A DNA stretch of 64,000 bases from Marisa cornuarietis (GCA_004794655.1 SMMW01000048.1:620001-684000), one strand, 5' to 3'; counted from the stretch's first letter, positions 24,301-37,902 are shown. Notes: generated by a model not told the origin, from the sequence alone. Program-made: numbers and translations.

Positions 24301-24404
24301 TCGTTCACTCAGTCTGCCTTCTGTGCTTCTGCTGGGTGGGAGAAGGACAGTCAAAGGTGAGTATCATTTACATTGTCTATGAACGTGTTGTGTGTGGTAT
24401 TGTA

Positions 24405-24408
<4 letters not shown>

Positions 24409-24462
<54 letters not shown>
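24409..24462 (+). repeat. (TG)n microsatellite
   Basis: Uninterrupted TG repeat of about 27 units. Confidence 0.98.
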
Positions 24463-24463
<1 letters not shown>

Positions 24464-26664
24464 TGGGTGTCTTTCTCCTGCCCCAGCTGTCTGTGTGTGA
24501 GAGAGAGACTGACAGCACGCGATCGTTTTTTTTTCTTGTTTTTAAAGTTGATTTTATCGTTAAAAGTCAGACACATACACAGAAGAAAATACCTTTCCGC
24601 GTGTTTTTATAGTAACAGTATTGACACAATGATAGCATATTTCTTCAACATGTTTGCGTCTCTCTGAATGCACAACAAGTTATAGCTCTTAACCTTTCTT
24701 GGTTGTCAGCGATACTGTAAGAATTCGCTTCTGACACCTTACAACACTATGATCTTGTTTTCAGTAAAACACCTCGCGTTTATTTTCACCAGAGAACGTT
24801 TGTTTCAAATACTTTATCATGTTTGTGAATTATCATCAACAAAATTCAGTTGAATGGATATTCAAAATTCCGTTAACTGATAGCTTGTTCACACTTAAGC
24901 AGCCATTAGACATTAAATCTCTTAAAAGAGGTTACAGCGACATTAAATTTAAAAGTCAAAGCCTCCACTCCCCTCACCAAATAAAAACAACTTCCAAAAT
25001 ACTAGCCAGGCAAATCGAAAGAATCCAGGAAAATGCAAGTTTCCCTCATAAATTTCCACAGAAAATTCATCATCAGTGAAGGAAAATCGTTTAGGTGACG
25101 CCATACAAACTGCAAGCAATTTAAAGAAAAAGGAAATGCAAATGAAAGTGATAATTAAGGGTGGAGAAGATTGAAAAGGAAGATTGTTCAATAAGCTTGG
25201 TGGTACCTTCGGGTATCATAATTTTTACACCTTCAAGATATCCATTCAGATTCTCACTCAGCTTTTTGCTTCTAGTTGTCGAATCCGTCTGCTTGTTTCT
25301 ATTTCAGATGAACGCTTGGAATTTGATTGCGCGTGTTAGGCTGCTAATGGGGAGGAAAACACAGTTGTAGCCAGGGCAGATACAGATCTCTGGGTGGCAA
25401 ATTTGCTTTCCTGGCTTCGCTAATACGATAAATGCCACGTTTACACACAGCTCTGGACACCCAAGACAGAATTATGTGCTTCATACCCTCCCCCCTAGCA
25501 TCTCTTAATTTGCATTTTAAGTCGATAGGGGGTGATCATCGCCGCTCGGTTACCGCTGATGTAAGGGGAGATAAATTTGACGACCACCGCTGCAAGGATT
25601 AAAGGACTTGGTTTAGTCCGTCTCTGTATTCGAAATGCTTCTTGGCAATCTTCTTTATGTGTCTTTTGTTTTTATTTTGCTTTTAGCGAAGGCGCTTTCT
25701 GTGAAGTGCCTGTCGATTTTATGTTGCCCAAGTAATGAAGCTCTCCATCATTTATGTGGATTTTAATGTGACGGAGATATGGCAACAGCGGGGCAGGAAG
25801 TAATACAAGAAGATGAAAACTGTTTTTGTTTATGGAATGTTAAGATCCACGTACTGTTAACAACACTTTTGTTAGACGTAGGACGAAAATAGCCGGGCTT
25901 ATGTCTCTCTAAAGGCTTACAGGGGTGAACATTTTTGTTCTAATGAGCGCGTAAAGCTTTTACAGAATATACTATATTTCTTCACATGTGGAAGAATAAC
26001 TCTCTTCTGTTCTCGAGATTTGCGTCTATAGACATGACCATGCAAAGAATAAGTTAGAATCGTAGTGTCACGACATGTTAATATCTATTTCCAGCTCTCT
26101 CAGTGGGTGAGACCTCGGCAAAGTAAAAGTATCTATGCGCTGTCACGATGTCTGTGTTGTTGACCTGAACCTGTGCATGTTGATATTCGTAAGGGTTGTC
26201 TCTAGGACATATTCACCGAGATATGGGGAAATAGTATCCTGCGAGCTTTGCCCAATCATTAAAAAAAACATGCACCCCAATAGTCGTTTAAATATTTTCC
26301 CTCTCTCTCTCACACACACACACACATGCGCGCGTCTACACCCACGCCAACATATACTATCTCTCTCACTAACCTTCTGTCTTCTTTTCAACCTTTTTTT
26401 TCTATGTTTAGTTGCTTATCGACCTATCCATTCCCATTCTTAATTCCCTTCCTCATTCCGCCTCTATTTTCTCTGACCGGTTACACTCAACTCAAATTTC
26501 ATTTCACAGCAATGTATCAAAAGTAGAACTACAATCTGCTTCGTTCGTGTCATGTTTGAAGTAATGATACACAGTGTACGCTGTTTATCAGAGCAGGTCT
26601 AGCTTAGACCTAATGAATAATACTATGCGACAAAACCTAACTTTTATATATTTAGACAGTGTGA

Positions 26665-26835
26665 GGGTTTGTTTGTTTGCTTGTTTGTTTGTTTGTTTGT
26701 TTTGTAACGGATTTTTAAAATCATTTCCAATCCGTTTTGAACATAGCGATACGATAACACAGGTGTCAAATATGAACTGACATTTTGTCTTTTTGTTTTT
26801 CATGTTATTTGTTTGTTTGTTTGTTTGTTTGTTTA
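26665..26835 (+). repeat. Paired TTTG tetranucleotide tracts
   Basis: Two (TTTG)n arrays (about 26665-26703 and 26808-26835) share the same unit and strand, separated by about 105 unique bases. Confidence 0.9.
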
Positions 26836-29233
26836 ACAAGCATGATTTTATTGCCGTTTTCGCTTACTTTTACATGCAGCACTCTTTTTGTTGTTGTTTA
26901 AATGCACGTGCGTAGGGCTTTGTGCAGCAGGATAATCACAATAATACACCTCTGTCGGGCTGGTCAATACTTTTTACAGTCACGATCTTTCTGGGTGACT
27001 GTACATGTATAAGTAGCGTGTCACGTGGTTGACACTTGAATATACAGTCTGTGTACAGTTCGTTTCTACTCGCCGAATAAACAGATCTTGAGGTTTGCCA
27101 GGCGTGGTAGGGTTATTAGTGAAAGAGCAAGAAGGAAAAGCTTGTTGCCGCAGGTGTAAAGTAATTTTAACAAAACGGTTTCCTGCTTCCATCTGCTTTA
27201 CATCATTTTATTGTCAATCCTTTTTGTCATAAGTTTGCTAGGTTACGCGGGTTAGCATAGAAAGCGGCTAAAACTGCCAGTCCTAATCAACTTCAGCCGC
27301 CCATATAAGATACGTGCCTATGGCGTCTAGAGAGAGAGAGGGACGAGGGTACTCGACACCGAGATAATTTCATTTGAAATGGGAGATTCCGCCCCCACCT
27401 TTTCTCCTCCGAGTTTTAAATGCTATCTTCTATGCCCGTAAAACTCAGCCCTCTAATGGTCTGGATCTTTCTTCCTCACTCCTTTCTCGCTCTGTACATC
27501 CCTCCCTTTCTTGTGACCATGTGTTTCATACTGTACTTCTCTCTTTACCTTCTTTCCTTCTGCGTTTTTCTTTTTTTTTCTTTTTCTCTTTTTTTAACCT
27601 TAACTCCTTCTTGCCGTTCTTATTTTTCTTTCTTATTCTGTGATTTTTCACTCCAAAGGGCATTAATATATTTTTTAAAAGCTGTCTACAGTTCTGTATT
27701 ACGATTGTCTACTCGTTATAGACATGGCTGGGATTGACGTAACAGGAAGAAGAAGGAGAATGGAAGCGGATGGGCATGTCACAAACAGCCACTTTCTCTG
27801 TCTTTGTATGTCACTTTTTCTGTCGCTGTATCTTCAAGTTCCAGAAAGTTGCGATCGATTCGTTGACAAGTCTCTCTTGCTTCCCTCTCGGCCCTGTTCG
27901 TGTACTCGACCCAAACCTTCACCAAGTGGTTTTTGCCGCCAACTCCACCCATCCACCCACACTTCCCACACATTCACTTGCATCAAACTGCAGTCATTAT
28001 TTTTCAACACACATTGCCGCCGTTTCCATGAGAGAGGACAGTAAAGACCAAAAAATTAAAAAATAAATAAATAAAAACCAAAAAACTACTGCATGCTTCC
28101 ATGAAAAGAAGAACAGAAAAAAAACGATTTAGGCAGGACATTTGTGCGTGCCAGATTGAATGTTAGACTGGACCAAACGTCTCCCAGATGAAAAGCTCTC
28201 AGCAGTCTCTTCAAACACCATCCGGAGGCGATGGTACACACATTCCCCATCGATTACCCCCACCGCCGGGTCACAGAAAGGCCCTCCGCTGTTTGCACGG
28301 GGTAGGATCTAGAATCCCTCAAGTGCCTTTTCGAGAGTTCTGATGTCTTGGAAACTGGTGAAGAAGGGGATGAGGAACTACAAAAACAAAACCCTTTTAG
28401 AAAAATATCATCCCAGATAACAACATCATGTTCAGGCACAACAAGTTCAGTTTTCCCCTCCTCCACCACCATTGATCTTTACTAAGCTAAGGCAGTTTGC
28501 TGTCCTGGTGCCCCCCTTGTAATCTGCAGACATCATCGAAGAGTGTGACTCTCCTTGCTGGGAGGTTTCCCGCCAAAATCGCCGACTCTCGGGCGGTGGA
28601 GCCTTCAATCGATGGTTGTCCGCCGCCAGCCTTTTTCGTATATTTTCCACCCTGTCTTTCCGCTGGGCGTTTTATGTTGGATCGTACTTTACGCGGGGTA
28701 GTAGTAATAAAGGCAGCTTTTGTCAGCCCATATTAGTCCACACGCCTTGCTTGGAGTCCTTGCTGCATGCGCTGTGTTGGCCAGACACTACCACGAGCCT
28801 GTTTGACATGAAAGAAGAGCTTTGCACAGAGGGCGGGGGGCTTGAAACATCATAGAAATGGATGTTAGGGGCAGGAGGATGAGGACGTTATGGTCAGGTC
28901 AAGATGAAGCAAGGTGGCCAGGAATGATAGGACTATTGAAGACAGCTCTGACATGAGAGGGAAGCACACATACTGTCAGGAAAGCAGACAGGCAGACAAA
29001 CAAGCAAAAAATAACAACAAAACACTGGTGAGAGGACAGACAGACTGACAAACTGGCGAGCAAATTGGCAATCAAACATGGAAAGTCAAAGAAGCGAATT
29101 AAAAAAGAAACCACATGGATAGTCAAGACTGAATGACAAACGGAAGGTTAGACAACAGATTCGCGAAGGCCAAACAAACAGACGAGAACACATAGATGAA
29201 TAAGGTGAATGTATCTGCAAGTTAATTAAAGTT

Positions 29234-29239
<6 letters not shown>

Positions 29240-29298
<59 letters not shown>
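29240..29298 (+). repeat. (CA)n microsatellite
   Basis: Uninterrupted CA repeat of about 29 units. Confidence 0.98.
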
Positions 29299-29299
<1 letters not shown>

Positions 29300-31871
29300 C
29301 AATAAAAACACGCATAATAAAACAATTCTAAAACTGTTCATATAATTTATTCATAATTTTTTTGACATGTTCTTTGCTTGGCTGTTTAATGTCAAACAAA
29401 AATTGTATGTGCTGCTGTCGCATATGCTGCTACGTACGTTAAAATCTCTACATAATTCATTGTTTTCTTGGTTGGGGGGAATTGATGAGAAAGTACTGAA
29501 TTTACCGATTTCTTACTTGGCTTGATTTCTAAAGCCACAGACACTCATTTTTTTCACCTTCCTTCCGGCCTCTTACCCGTCGCATCGTTCGACAAGCCCT
29601 TAACACCAATCATAAGACGGGGGCTCCAAAGGGGGGGGGGTCAGGTTAAAGTCAATTACGGGGAACCGAGTTGTCAGGTGCGGACTTTGCCCGCAATCCC
29701 GCGACAGAAACCGAACCTAATTTCTTTTTCTCTCGGCACGACGGAAGGAGACGTTTAAAAAAAATTGATTAAACAGTGTAATTTGCTCTCTCGAAGGACC
29801 AGATGAATGCCACTTGCGAGAGTGAGGCAGGAAATCTTATTAATAAAAGTCACTTTTTCTTCCGCTGCCTGGTCGCATGCGCTGCTCGAGCTTCCAGCAT
29901 GACTGGTTCCTGTCCCTCACATGTGAGCCACGAACCACCCTTGTAAGTGACAGACTCTTCCCTTAGTTCTCTGTTGTTCTTCCGAGCTGCCTTCAGACAC
30001 CGCCACTTTCCTCACATATTTTTCCCTCTTTTTTTAATGATGCAATTAAATACAGCCTGATTTTCCCAAGACAGAAATTCATGTACTTTTTCTTTTGGTG
30101 TGTATTTTCTTTTCTTTTCTTCCTTTTTTTTTTTTTTGCTGCTAGATCTTTGCGAGAAAATCGTGGAAAGCACAAGTTATTCCAGAAAGCAGTTCATATG
30201 CACTCACCTTCCGAATTTCATATTGAAGCACTATTTAAGATAAATCAGCATAAACTATTATCTACACCCACCTCGCTACAAACACATCTATACACAAACC
30301 CATTTACCACACACACACACACACACACACACGGCCTAGTCTAGCCTTGCTATGGACACAGGAACGAAGCTCTTTCTTTTGCCCTTATTGGACACCCCAA
30401 GACTCTGACCTGATGAAAGTGGCTGGTAATTGCCAGTTAATCATGGGAGGAATGGTTCTGAATGCTAACTCTTTCCGTGCCGGATTTTCATTAAGTTCAT
30501 CTACAGCGCTGTAGTCTGGTATAGTAGCTGCTTCACTTACGATCAGAATGTCGGCCTGTTCGATGCTGTATTTTAAACAGAAACTGTCCCTGACCGCCCC
30601 AGCAGCTGGGGTGCCTAATTTATCAGGGGAGGTAACACTAACACGCAGTGGAAAGGGAACTCTACCCTTGACACGGTGAGCCACTTACATGTCATCATCC
30701 TTACTCCTTCATGCTTTGAAGTCCAGCTCTGGTCTGCATGTGCTTTAAGAATGAGACAGACTGGGCGCTGTTGTTTGCTAGGATACTGACTAGTGTTCAG
30801 TTTATGTCGCATGCGCTTAGAGTAGTCTTCCGCCTTACACTATCCCATGTTTCCAGCCATTTCAGCAGCCTTATCCACACTTATAATTATAGAAGTCATG
30901 AAGTCTGTGGCCTTATCTGTGTCCGCAGCTGATCCTCACAGCTCGACTCGTTCCGGTCAAGGCGGAAGGTGCCACCTTCGCGATCAAAAGCGCTCGCCGT
31001 TTCAGCTGCAATGAAGTTTGAAATACAGACTTTTCTGTGAAGCCGATAGCTGGACTTTGAAGAGTGTAATAAAATCTAATCTGGTTAGCCCTTTTCTCGC
31101 AATTTGTTGTTACTGCTGCTGTTCATTCGTCTCATCTGGTAGGTGAAAAGCGGGTGTCGAGCTACAAGACGCGCCATCGAGAAAGTCCTCGTCGACACAC
31201 TGCGCCGGCGACGTGGCGGGTGAGAAAGGTGTCGAGATGCCGGGCGCCAGAGGTCGGGTGGAGTATGCTCGCGAGGACACAAGCCTACACTGAGCTAAGA
31301 AGCTGCCAGTAACCAAGCGTGGATGAGTCAGCGGGTTTAATGGGACAGGACAGTGACAGAGACCACGCCACAAATTTCTCTCCGTATCAACATCGATTCG
31401 CCGGATGATAAATTCACCAGCATGGCATCCCTGCTTTTCAGGGACTTTTTTTCCCCCCTTCTCATCAAAAAAATAAAAAATAAAAAAAAAAGAATCAAGA
31501 GGTCGATGATGGCGGGTGCCTCTCATACAAGGGTTGCGAGGCCGAAGAATGTGGATAGTGTGTGTGTGTGTGTGTGTGTGTTGGGGGGGGGGGAACAGTC
31601 CGCGTTGATGAGAGGTTACTGGGTTGCTGGGCTGCTGCTTAGATCCCGCACCTACAGTAAATAAGGTCCGTGGTTAAGATTGTGTTCATGCGCTCTTCCC
31701 GCAAGTGCGTCAGCACGTGTGTTCTCATTGTTATTTATGTGTTTGTATATTTGTGTGTATGTGTGCGTTTCTGTATGCATTTGTGTGTCAATGTGTATGT
31801 GTGTGTGTGAATGTGCGGTCGTGATTGCCTCAATGTGCGTGCATGGATTTGCGCATGATTGCCTCTGTGTG

Positions 31872-31903
31872 TGTGTGTGTGTGTGTGCGCGCGCGCGCGC
31901 GTA
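31872..31903 (+). repeat. (TG)n-(CG)n composite
   Basis: A TG run passes directly into a CG run. Alternating purine-pyrimidine sequence of this kind favours Z-DNA. A wider zone, 31680-32200, is saturated with TGTG motifs in degenerate spacing. Confidence 0.9.
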
Positions 31904-32518
31904 TGTATGTTTAATGTATCTGTTTATGTGTTTTGTATGTTTCCGCATGTTTGATGTATCTGTGTATGTGTTTTGTGTCTGTATGATGAATCTGCTTACC
32001 TGTTTGTGTGTGTTTGATTTGTTTGGTGTGTTCGTATCTATGTGGTAGCGCTTGTTTGCCTTTTGATGTGTCTATGTGTTTTGGGAGTATATGTTTAACG
32101 ATGTGTGTGTGTGTGTGTTTGATATGACTGTGCACGTATCTGCTTGCGCTTGTTTGCCCCAATAAATGCATGTGTTCGATGTGTTTGTGTGTGTGTGTTA
32201 TGGCGAGAGAAAGAGAGAATACTTGCTTGCTCGCGTGTCGGTGAAAGATTCAGGTCGTGTCAGAGAAAAGCATTTGCGTTAGACACGGGCGATTGACGCT
32301 CACACTTGAGTGACACCATGCGGCAAGTGACGATCAAACGCCCCTGTGCAGCGCAACACTCTCTCCTCTTTAACGGCCTTTCCATCCTCATCGACAACGC
32401 GTTCTGCGCGTGCACTGCGGCACAGAGCAATAAGCGCTGCGTGCGTGCACGTGCATACGCCGACATTTGAATTTAAGAGCGTGCGTATGTGTGTAATGGA
32501 GCATATTGATGAGAGAGA

Positions 32519-32521
<3 letters not shown>

Positions 32522-32568
<47 letters not shown>

Positions 32569-32569
32569 C
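32522..32569 (+). repeat. (TG)n microsatellite
   Basis: Uninterrupted TG repeat of about 24 units. Confidence 0.98.
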
Positions 32570-33131
32570 GCATCAGTGAAATGCTAAACCAATGAGACTC
32601 TATCAAAGCGAAGTGCTGGCCCATTAGCGGTATTGCTCAGGCAGGCGTCGGCGGCCAACGCGCTGTGAGGAATCGAACGGTTAAACTGACGAGCGGCGAC
32701 GCCGAGACCTAGTCTCAAATCACGTTTGTGTTCGCGGAGACTTCGGTCGATAGTCCGCACCTTCATGGCCACTGGATGAGCAACAACTTATTACAGGCGT
32801 AGCTTTGTCCTCCCTTCCCGTCTTCTTCTCCACCACCACCACCACCACCACCGGCAGCAGCGGACGCCTGAATTTTGGAAGTATGCGCGTGTTTTCCCCC
32901 TTGTTTTTCTGCCAAAAGGATGTCGAGGGCTTTGATCGCAGCTTTGCCTTATGGTTGCGAAATGATAATATTAGGACTACTTACAATATGAGAAGCTGGA
33001 ATTATTAAGGCGCACATAATAATGTTATAGTTTGTGATTTTGCCTAGGGGTACAGGAACTGGAGCTTTCCCCTGGTGCTTTGGTTCCCCCCCACCCCTTC
33101 TAACATCCTTACTCCTCCTGGTGTAGAGGGT

Positions 33132-33306
33132 GGTACGGTGGCGCAACGGTTAGCGCCTGTCACCAATACAGTGAAGGTTGGTTGTCCTGGGTTCAGCTCT
33201 CGTCTCGGGCACGCTGTTCTTTCGCTGCATAGGCCATCTGTTTACAGGGCTTGCTGCCTTCCCGTGATATAGCTTTAGTTGGTGGCTCGGCGTAAAACAC
33301 CAATTA
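33132..33306 (+). repeat. tRNA-derived SINE, near full-length copy
   Basis: The A-box-like TGGCGCAACGGTTAGCGC lies near 33138-33155 and the B-box-like GGTTCAGCTCTC near 33190-33201. A conserved body follows, with GTTTACAGGGCTTGCTGCC, GTGATATAGC and TGGCTCGGCGTAAAACACCA. The same sequence occurs on the minus strand at 40986-41159 at about 90 percent identity. A tail fragment is at 11398-11450. Two diverged copies in one window imply a moderately abundant family. Confidence 0.8.
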
Positions 33307-34242
33307 CCCCCTCCTCCTGGCGTGATATAACCTCTAGATGGAAACATTTGCCTCTCAGACCAACTAGCCAGCCAGTCAGTAAAAGATGCATAGCTTACAA
33401 AAGATTGACCAAACGATGACAGCCAGAGCCTTGATGTTAATAATCAGTTGATGCAGCTTTGGAAGTTAATCTAGTTAAAAGGTTGGTGGGGTCGATGCGG
33501 TGTCAGTTGTGGTAGCGAGCAGGCTGGTCGACGCAGATGCCATGCGGTGACAAGAGGACTGGTGCTTGGTACCTAATGAAGGTGAGCGGGGGCAGCAAAC
33601 TACAAAGCGGGTTTTCCTTAATAATGGTGGGGTCATGTGGCTCGCATTCTACTAATGAAAAACTTGTCTCATGTGAGGCACGATGCCTCTCAGCTACTTA
33701 ACATTGAGCCTGCTGCTGTTGTACCACATATGTGTCATCATTGTACCCCACATCTCGTGTCAGTTATTGTACCGCAAATCCTGTCAGTAATGTCTTAACC
33801 ACTCCCCCACCCCTTTCCCTCACAGAATTTTTTTTCAACAAATGTGGCTAATTCTTTTCTTATAAGCTTCTCCACAATAAAACAATCCCCAAACATCAGA
33901 ACCAGCGTGAAGCGTATGGCAGCTCTCTCTGGCTTCAGACTGGGTCATGAACTGGGGCCGTTTCGTCAGAAAAATTGCATTTTGGCAGCCTTAACAACAC
34001 GGTTGCTATGGATTCAGTGAGATCAGGAGAATGGTATGCAATCACAAAGCTGTTGGGCAGAGTTCTTTTTGGGAGCAAACTGTCTTAACAAAGCCATTGC
34101 TGTCAGGACGGCCATTTTTTATTGGCTGACATCCCTGCGAGCTGTTCACATGACTCCAGTTCAAGGAATTTTGGTCATCTCCTGCATAACCTCGAGGCTC
34201 TTGGAGATTTCTAGACCTTTTTGCTCTTTGCACTGCCTATGT

Positions 34243-34243
<1 letters not shown>

Positions 34244-34299
<56 letters not shown>

Positions 34300-34316
34300 G
34301 GTGTGAAGGTGTGAAG
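34244..34316 (+). repeat. (GT)n followed by three GTGTGAAG units
   Basis: A GT array of about 27 units ends in three copies of the octamer GTGTGAAG. Confidence 0.95.
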
Positions 34317-34639
34317 GTGGGGGTAGTTGGGTGAGATGTTGGCTGTGCATCTACTGTTCGTTTTCCTGAAATTTATCGTCAGCAATATTCTAACACATCT
34401 TCTATTGTTTGTTTATCTTCTCATTTCTAAGCGATTATTTACAGCGGCAGACAAAAAAACTTAAAGCTTTACTTCTTGGGAAACACTCGTTCATTTGTTC
34501 TTCCCGCAAGCTGGGGTCAGCTGCTCAGCATGTGGCTCGGCGCTGCTACGTGAAATGCATGTTTGTTAATAAATTAACATGGCCTTCCTTTCAGCTATCT
34601 TGCTATTCATCCGGCATCACCGTTGCCACTAGCTGAATG

Positions 34640-34710
34640 TCTAAGGCGCAACAGTTAGCTAACACACTTGTAAAATATTTGCACCCAACCCTTGAGTTTC
34701 TTCCAGTTAT
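34640..34710 (+). repeat. Degenerate tRNA-SINE head
   Basis: GGCGCAACAGTTAGCTAAC resembles the head of the 33.1 kb SINE (GGCGCAACGGTTAGCGCC). The B-box region is eroded and the body is not recognisable. Confidence 0.35.
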
Positions 34711-35371
34711 GTTTTGGAATCAAAAACTGATTTTTTTTTAACCTTCTGGATTTTTCCCCCTTTCTCAAGAAATACATAGAGAGAGAGAGGGGGGGCGGGG
34801 GAGGGGCTACATACACAAATTGACATTCCAGTTCACAGCACATCGATGAGAAATCCCGATTCTCCACGCCTGACATCTTGATAGATGCTGAGTGCCCAAG
34901 TGTGCGATAAATTTCACGCTGGCGTGGTTCTCGCTGGGCGAGAGTTTTAATTTTTGATTGAGATACTCGATCCACTGTAGGTTTTGACCGGGCGTCCCCG
35001 TACTGACAACACTTTAAGTAGCCGGCCTTGTTTTACGAGGTTAACTGTGAAGATCACGATGAGCTATGGGTCCCCGTGTGTCCTCCACATGTCGAGGCAC
35101 GTGCGTCAGGGTTCGTTCATGCAAGCGCAAAAAAGGCTTTTGCCATCAGTACGTTTGCGTACACGTAAGGAATACACGTGAATGCCTGTGTGGCTGACGT
35201 GTGTGTGTGTGTGCGTGTGTGTGTGTGCGCACACGTGAGCACGTGCTCCAGAGAGCGTGTGTGTGTGTGTGTGTGTGTGTGTTAGAAAGAGCATATGAGT
35301 GTTTGAACGCATTAGAGAGATTTCCCGTGTGTGTTAAGGAGAGAATGATAGTGTTGTATGAATGTACATGT

Positions 35372-35421
<50 letters not shown>

Positions 35422-35605
35422 CTATTATGTGGCTGGCAGCTTCCATCTTCTTGAAGGCGTCGTCTTTCTGCGCATGCTCAGTTACCGTTCCCTCGTCCCT
35501 TGACCCTCAAATGAACCCCGGAAGTGTGCGCGTGGTCTTTTGTAGGTCGATCCTTCCACGATGATCACTATCGATGTTCTTCCTTTTCATTGGTGCTTTA
35601 ATCAA

Positions 35606-35690
35606 AGGCTTTGGTCAATTCATTTACCCTATGGAGTGGTGGGCGCTTTACTAAAACGCTTTGGTCAATCCATTTACCCTATGGAGAGGA
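35606..35690 (+). repeat. Short direct repeat
   Basis: GCTTTGGTCAATTCATTTAC with CCTATGGAG recurs 52 bases later with one substitution. It is a recent local duplication of about 30 bases. Confidence 0.9.
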
Positions 35691-37740
35691 TGGAGAGATG
35701 CTGCAAGCATACGCCGTATCGACCCATCTGCCAGAACACAGTCCCGCGATGCAAAGGTGAACCACGTGGGGCTGTCAACGGGTCTCTTCAGTGAGGTCTG
35801 AGTCACACGCATAGCCAGGGTAATATTGAAATGTTATTTGCTCGAATGTTTGCACAAATTTTCGAATATTTTTCTCGTGTCCATTGGCCAATATTGGCCA
35901 CTCATTGATGTGGATTTGACCAGGACTGAATAGGTGCCATTAGAAAGCTTAGAATTTACGGAGATAATTTGTTCCCCTCGAATGTTGGGTGTCATTAAAC
36001 TTAGTAAACTTGTCGAAGTTTTCACGACAAAAGTTTCTCTCGGTCACTGTTGAAGTTGGGCAATAATTTGAATCCTCCCCTGTTGAGTTTTAGGAGCTTG
36101 AAGCCAGAGCCACGGCAGGATGCCAAGTGCTGACAAAAAAATCAATCAAAAATCAAAAATTGTTGAGAAAGAAAGAAAGAAGAACAGACAGAGAAGCTGA
36201 AAAATAGGCTAAATACCAAAAAGATAGGAACAGACAACTCCAAATGTGAAGCACAATTTTTTTTTGAAACATAGAAAGAATTACGCAAAGAAGACAAGCA
36301 GGTTCGAACCACACGTCCTTCCATATCAGTGGCAGGTGTCTAGTAACGCACGCTGTATCCAGTCTGGTGATCCACTGGTCACTTTTCAAAGCTTCTCGTT
36401 CTTCTTTCACTCACGTGTAACCACGCATGTTTATTGTCTTACGCGCATGCGCCATGAACACTTACAGGACCTTCATGGCGTCGGGTTGCAAACCGCCGAG
36501 ACCCACGACGTTGATCAGCAATCATCCGCAATTTAGGTGAGGAGGTGTGGGATACGTTGTCACATCAGTATGAGTGGGTGGAAGGGAGCAAATGTAGGCA
36601 TGCCATAATCAACGTATTTTTTTCCCTGCTACCTGGGTGTTCAGGTTTCAGCCCCGAGAGCTTGAGCCCCGCGCAACGGTAACACTTGTGCAACATGAGC
36701 TCTGCACGCAACACGATTGTGGCAGCTGCGATGCTGTCACGTGATGTTCGGGTGTATATGGGCCAGCAGAAACCTCGTGTTTTCCAAGGGCTGACAGAGC
36801 CCTCCACTGCAAGTCCTTCGCCAGCTGCAGGATTTGTGTCGGGACGCAATTGGAAACTGATGACACCTCGTTTATTTATGACACGCTTGGATATTTACGA
36901 TACGCTTGGTGATTTATGTCACGTCTAGTACGAGTCTGGTAATTTGCGATTCAAGCGAGTACCTCGCAACATTGACAATAGAGATCCAACCCTGAATCGT
37001 AGAGCATGAACTGGGGTCACGCTGGCAGGCTTTCAAACACGCCTAATAGCACTTGGCGGTAGCAGTTTCTGATGTCATATGTCTGATCTCTGTGCTGATA
37101 TTCAGGCACACAATTAAAAAGAAGTATATATGTTTCCTACTGTGATGGATTAATGTATAGTATCGCTATATGCACACACAGACCCGGGCAGGGTGCATAG
37201 CCTAGCATCTCTTTTATGTGATCGACCATCTGCCAAGAAAATCCAGGATGTTCTAGTTTACAGATAGGTCTTTAAAAAAAACTCTTGTGAGGTGGCAAAA
37301 CACTACAAACATTCTCCTAGGTAAGCTTTAGATGCATTTTTAACTGTAATGAAACGGATGCATGGAAAGAGGAATATGATTGTGGCTTGATGGCACGTTT
37401 GCAGTTTTTACACACGCGTTAGGTTATGAAAATTCCGTTCATGAGAAAAAGGAAGAGGGCTGGACTATATAAAAAAAAATCGGATTAGTGGGCCAGAACT
37501 GGGACAAAGTGATGACAGGTAGAGGTCGGCTTGATGATCATGGAGGACACTTTGGGCTCGCTAGTACTGACGAAGTGAAATCCATGAATACAGACAGACA
37601 TACGGACAGACTTGACTTGACTTGGTGAGTATAATATTTACAACACTTGACACAGAAACATTGATAAATGAGAATACTACTTTTTACCGCAATAAATTGA
37701 AAAAATACAAACTGACATCCTTACACTCAAGACACAGGAG

Positions 37741-37744
37741 CGCG

Positions 37745-37792
<48 letters not shown>

Positions 37793-37863
37793 AACACAAT
37801 CACACTTATCCATTTCCGCGGACATGGAAGAGAAGAATAAATGAGGGTATGCGTGCGTGTGTG

Positions 37864-37900
<37 letters not shown>
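37741..37900. repeat. (GC)n-(CA)n facing (GT)n, potential hairpin
   Basis: A GCGCGC run passes into (CA)n at 37741-37788. About 70 bases later (GT)n occupies 37857-37900. The CA and GT arrays are complementary on one strand, so a transcript or single strand could fold into a long hairpin. Confidence 0.9.

Positions 37901-37902
<2 letters not shown>

Larger units (their letters stand above)
17965..24405. other. No gene recognised; simple repeats
   Basis: Gene-free by inspection. It holds a CAT/CGT triplet tract (19138-19209), an (AT)n run (22595-22617), pyrimidine-rich stretches (21.9-22.75 kb), a (CA)n tract (23379-23431) and two palindromes at 24152-24169 and 24282-24300. Confidence 0.4.
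24463..33131. other. No gene recognised; simple repeats
   Basis: Many frames come from T-rich or CA/TG sequence and lack domains. It holds two TTTG tetranucleotide tracts (26665-26703 and 26808-26835), long (CA)n at 29240-29298, (CA)n near 30310-30332, TG/GC composites at 31560-31903 and (TG)n at 32522-32569. A GC-rich stretch at 31.1-31.3 kb has a moderately protein-like minus frame but no supporting splice sites. Confidence 0.4.

Noticed and set aside
27374..27737. Leu/Phe-rich frames resembling membrane proteins
   Set aside because: They arise from T/C-rich DNA; no start context, domain or splice evidence.
31110..31526. 138-codon minus-strand frame in a GC-rich stretch
   Set aside because: Moderately protein-like, but it contains a low-complexity Phe/Lys stretch from an A-rich tract and has no splice-site or domain support.
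36290..36375. B-box-like GGTTCGAACC, possible tRNA-SINE head
   Set aside because: The decamer is itself a palindrome, so it fits either strand, and no credible A-box or second copy was found.
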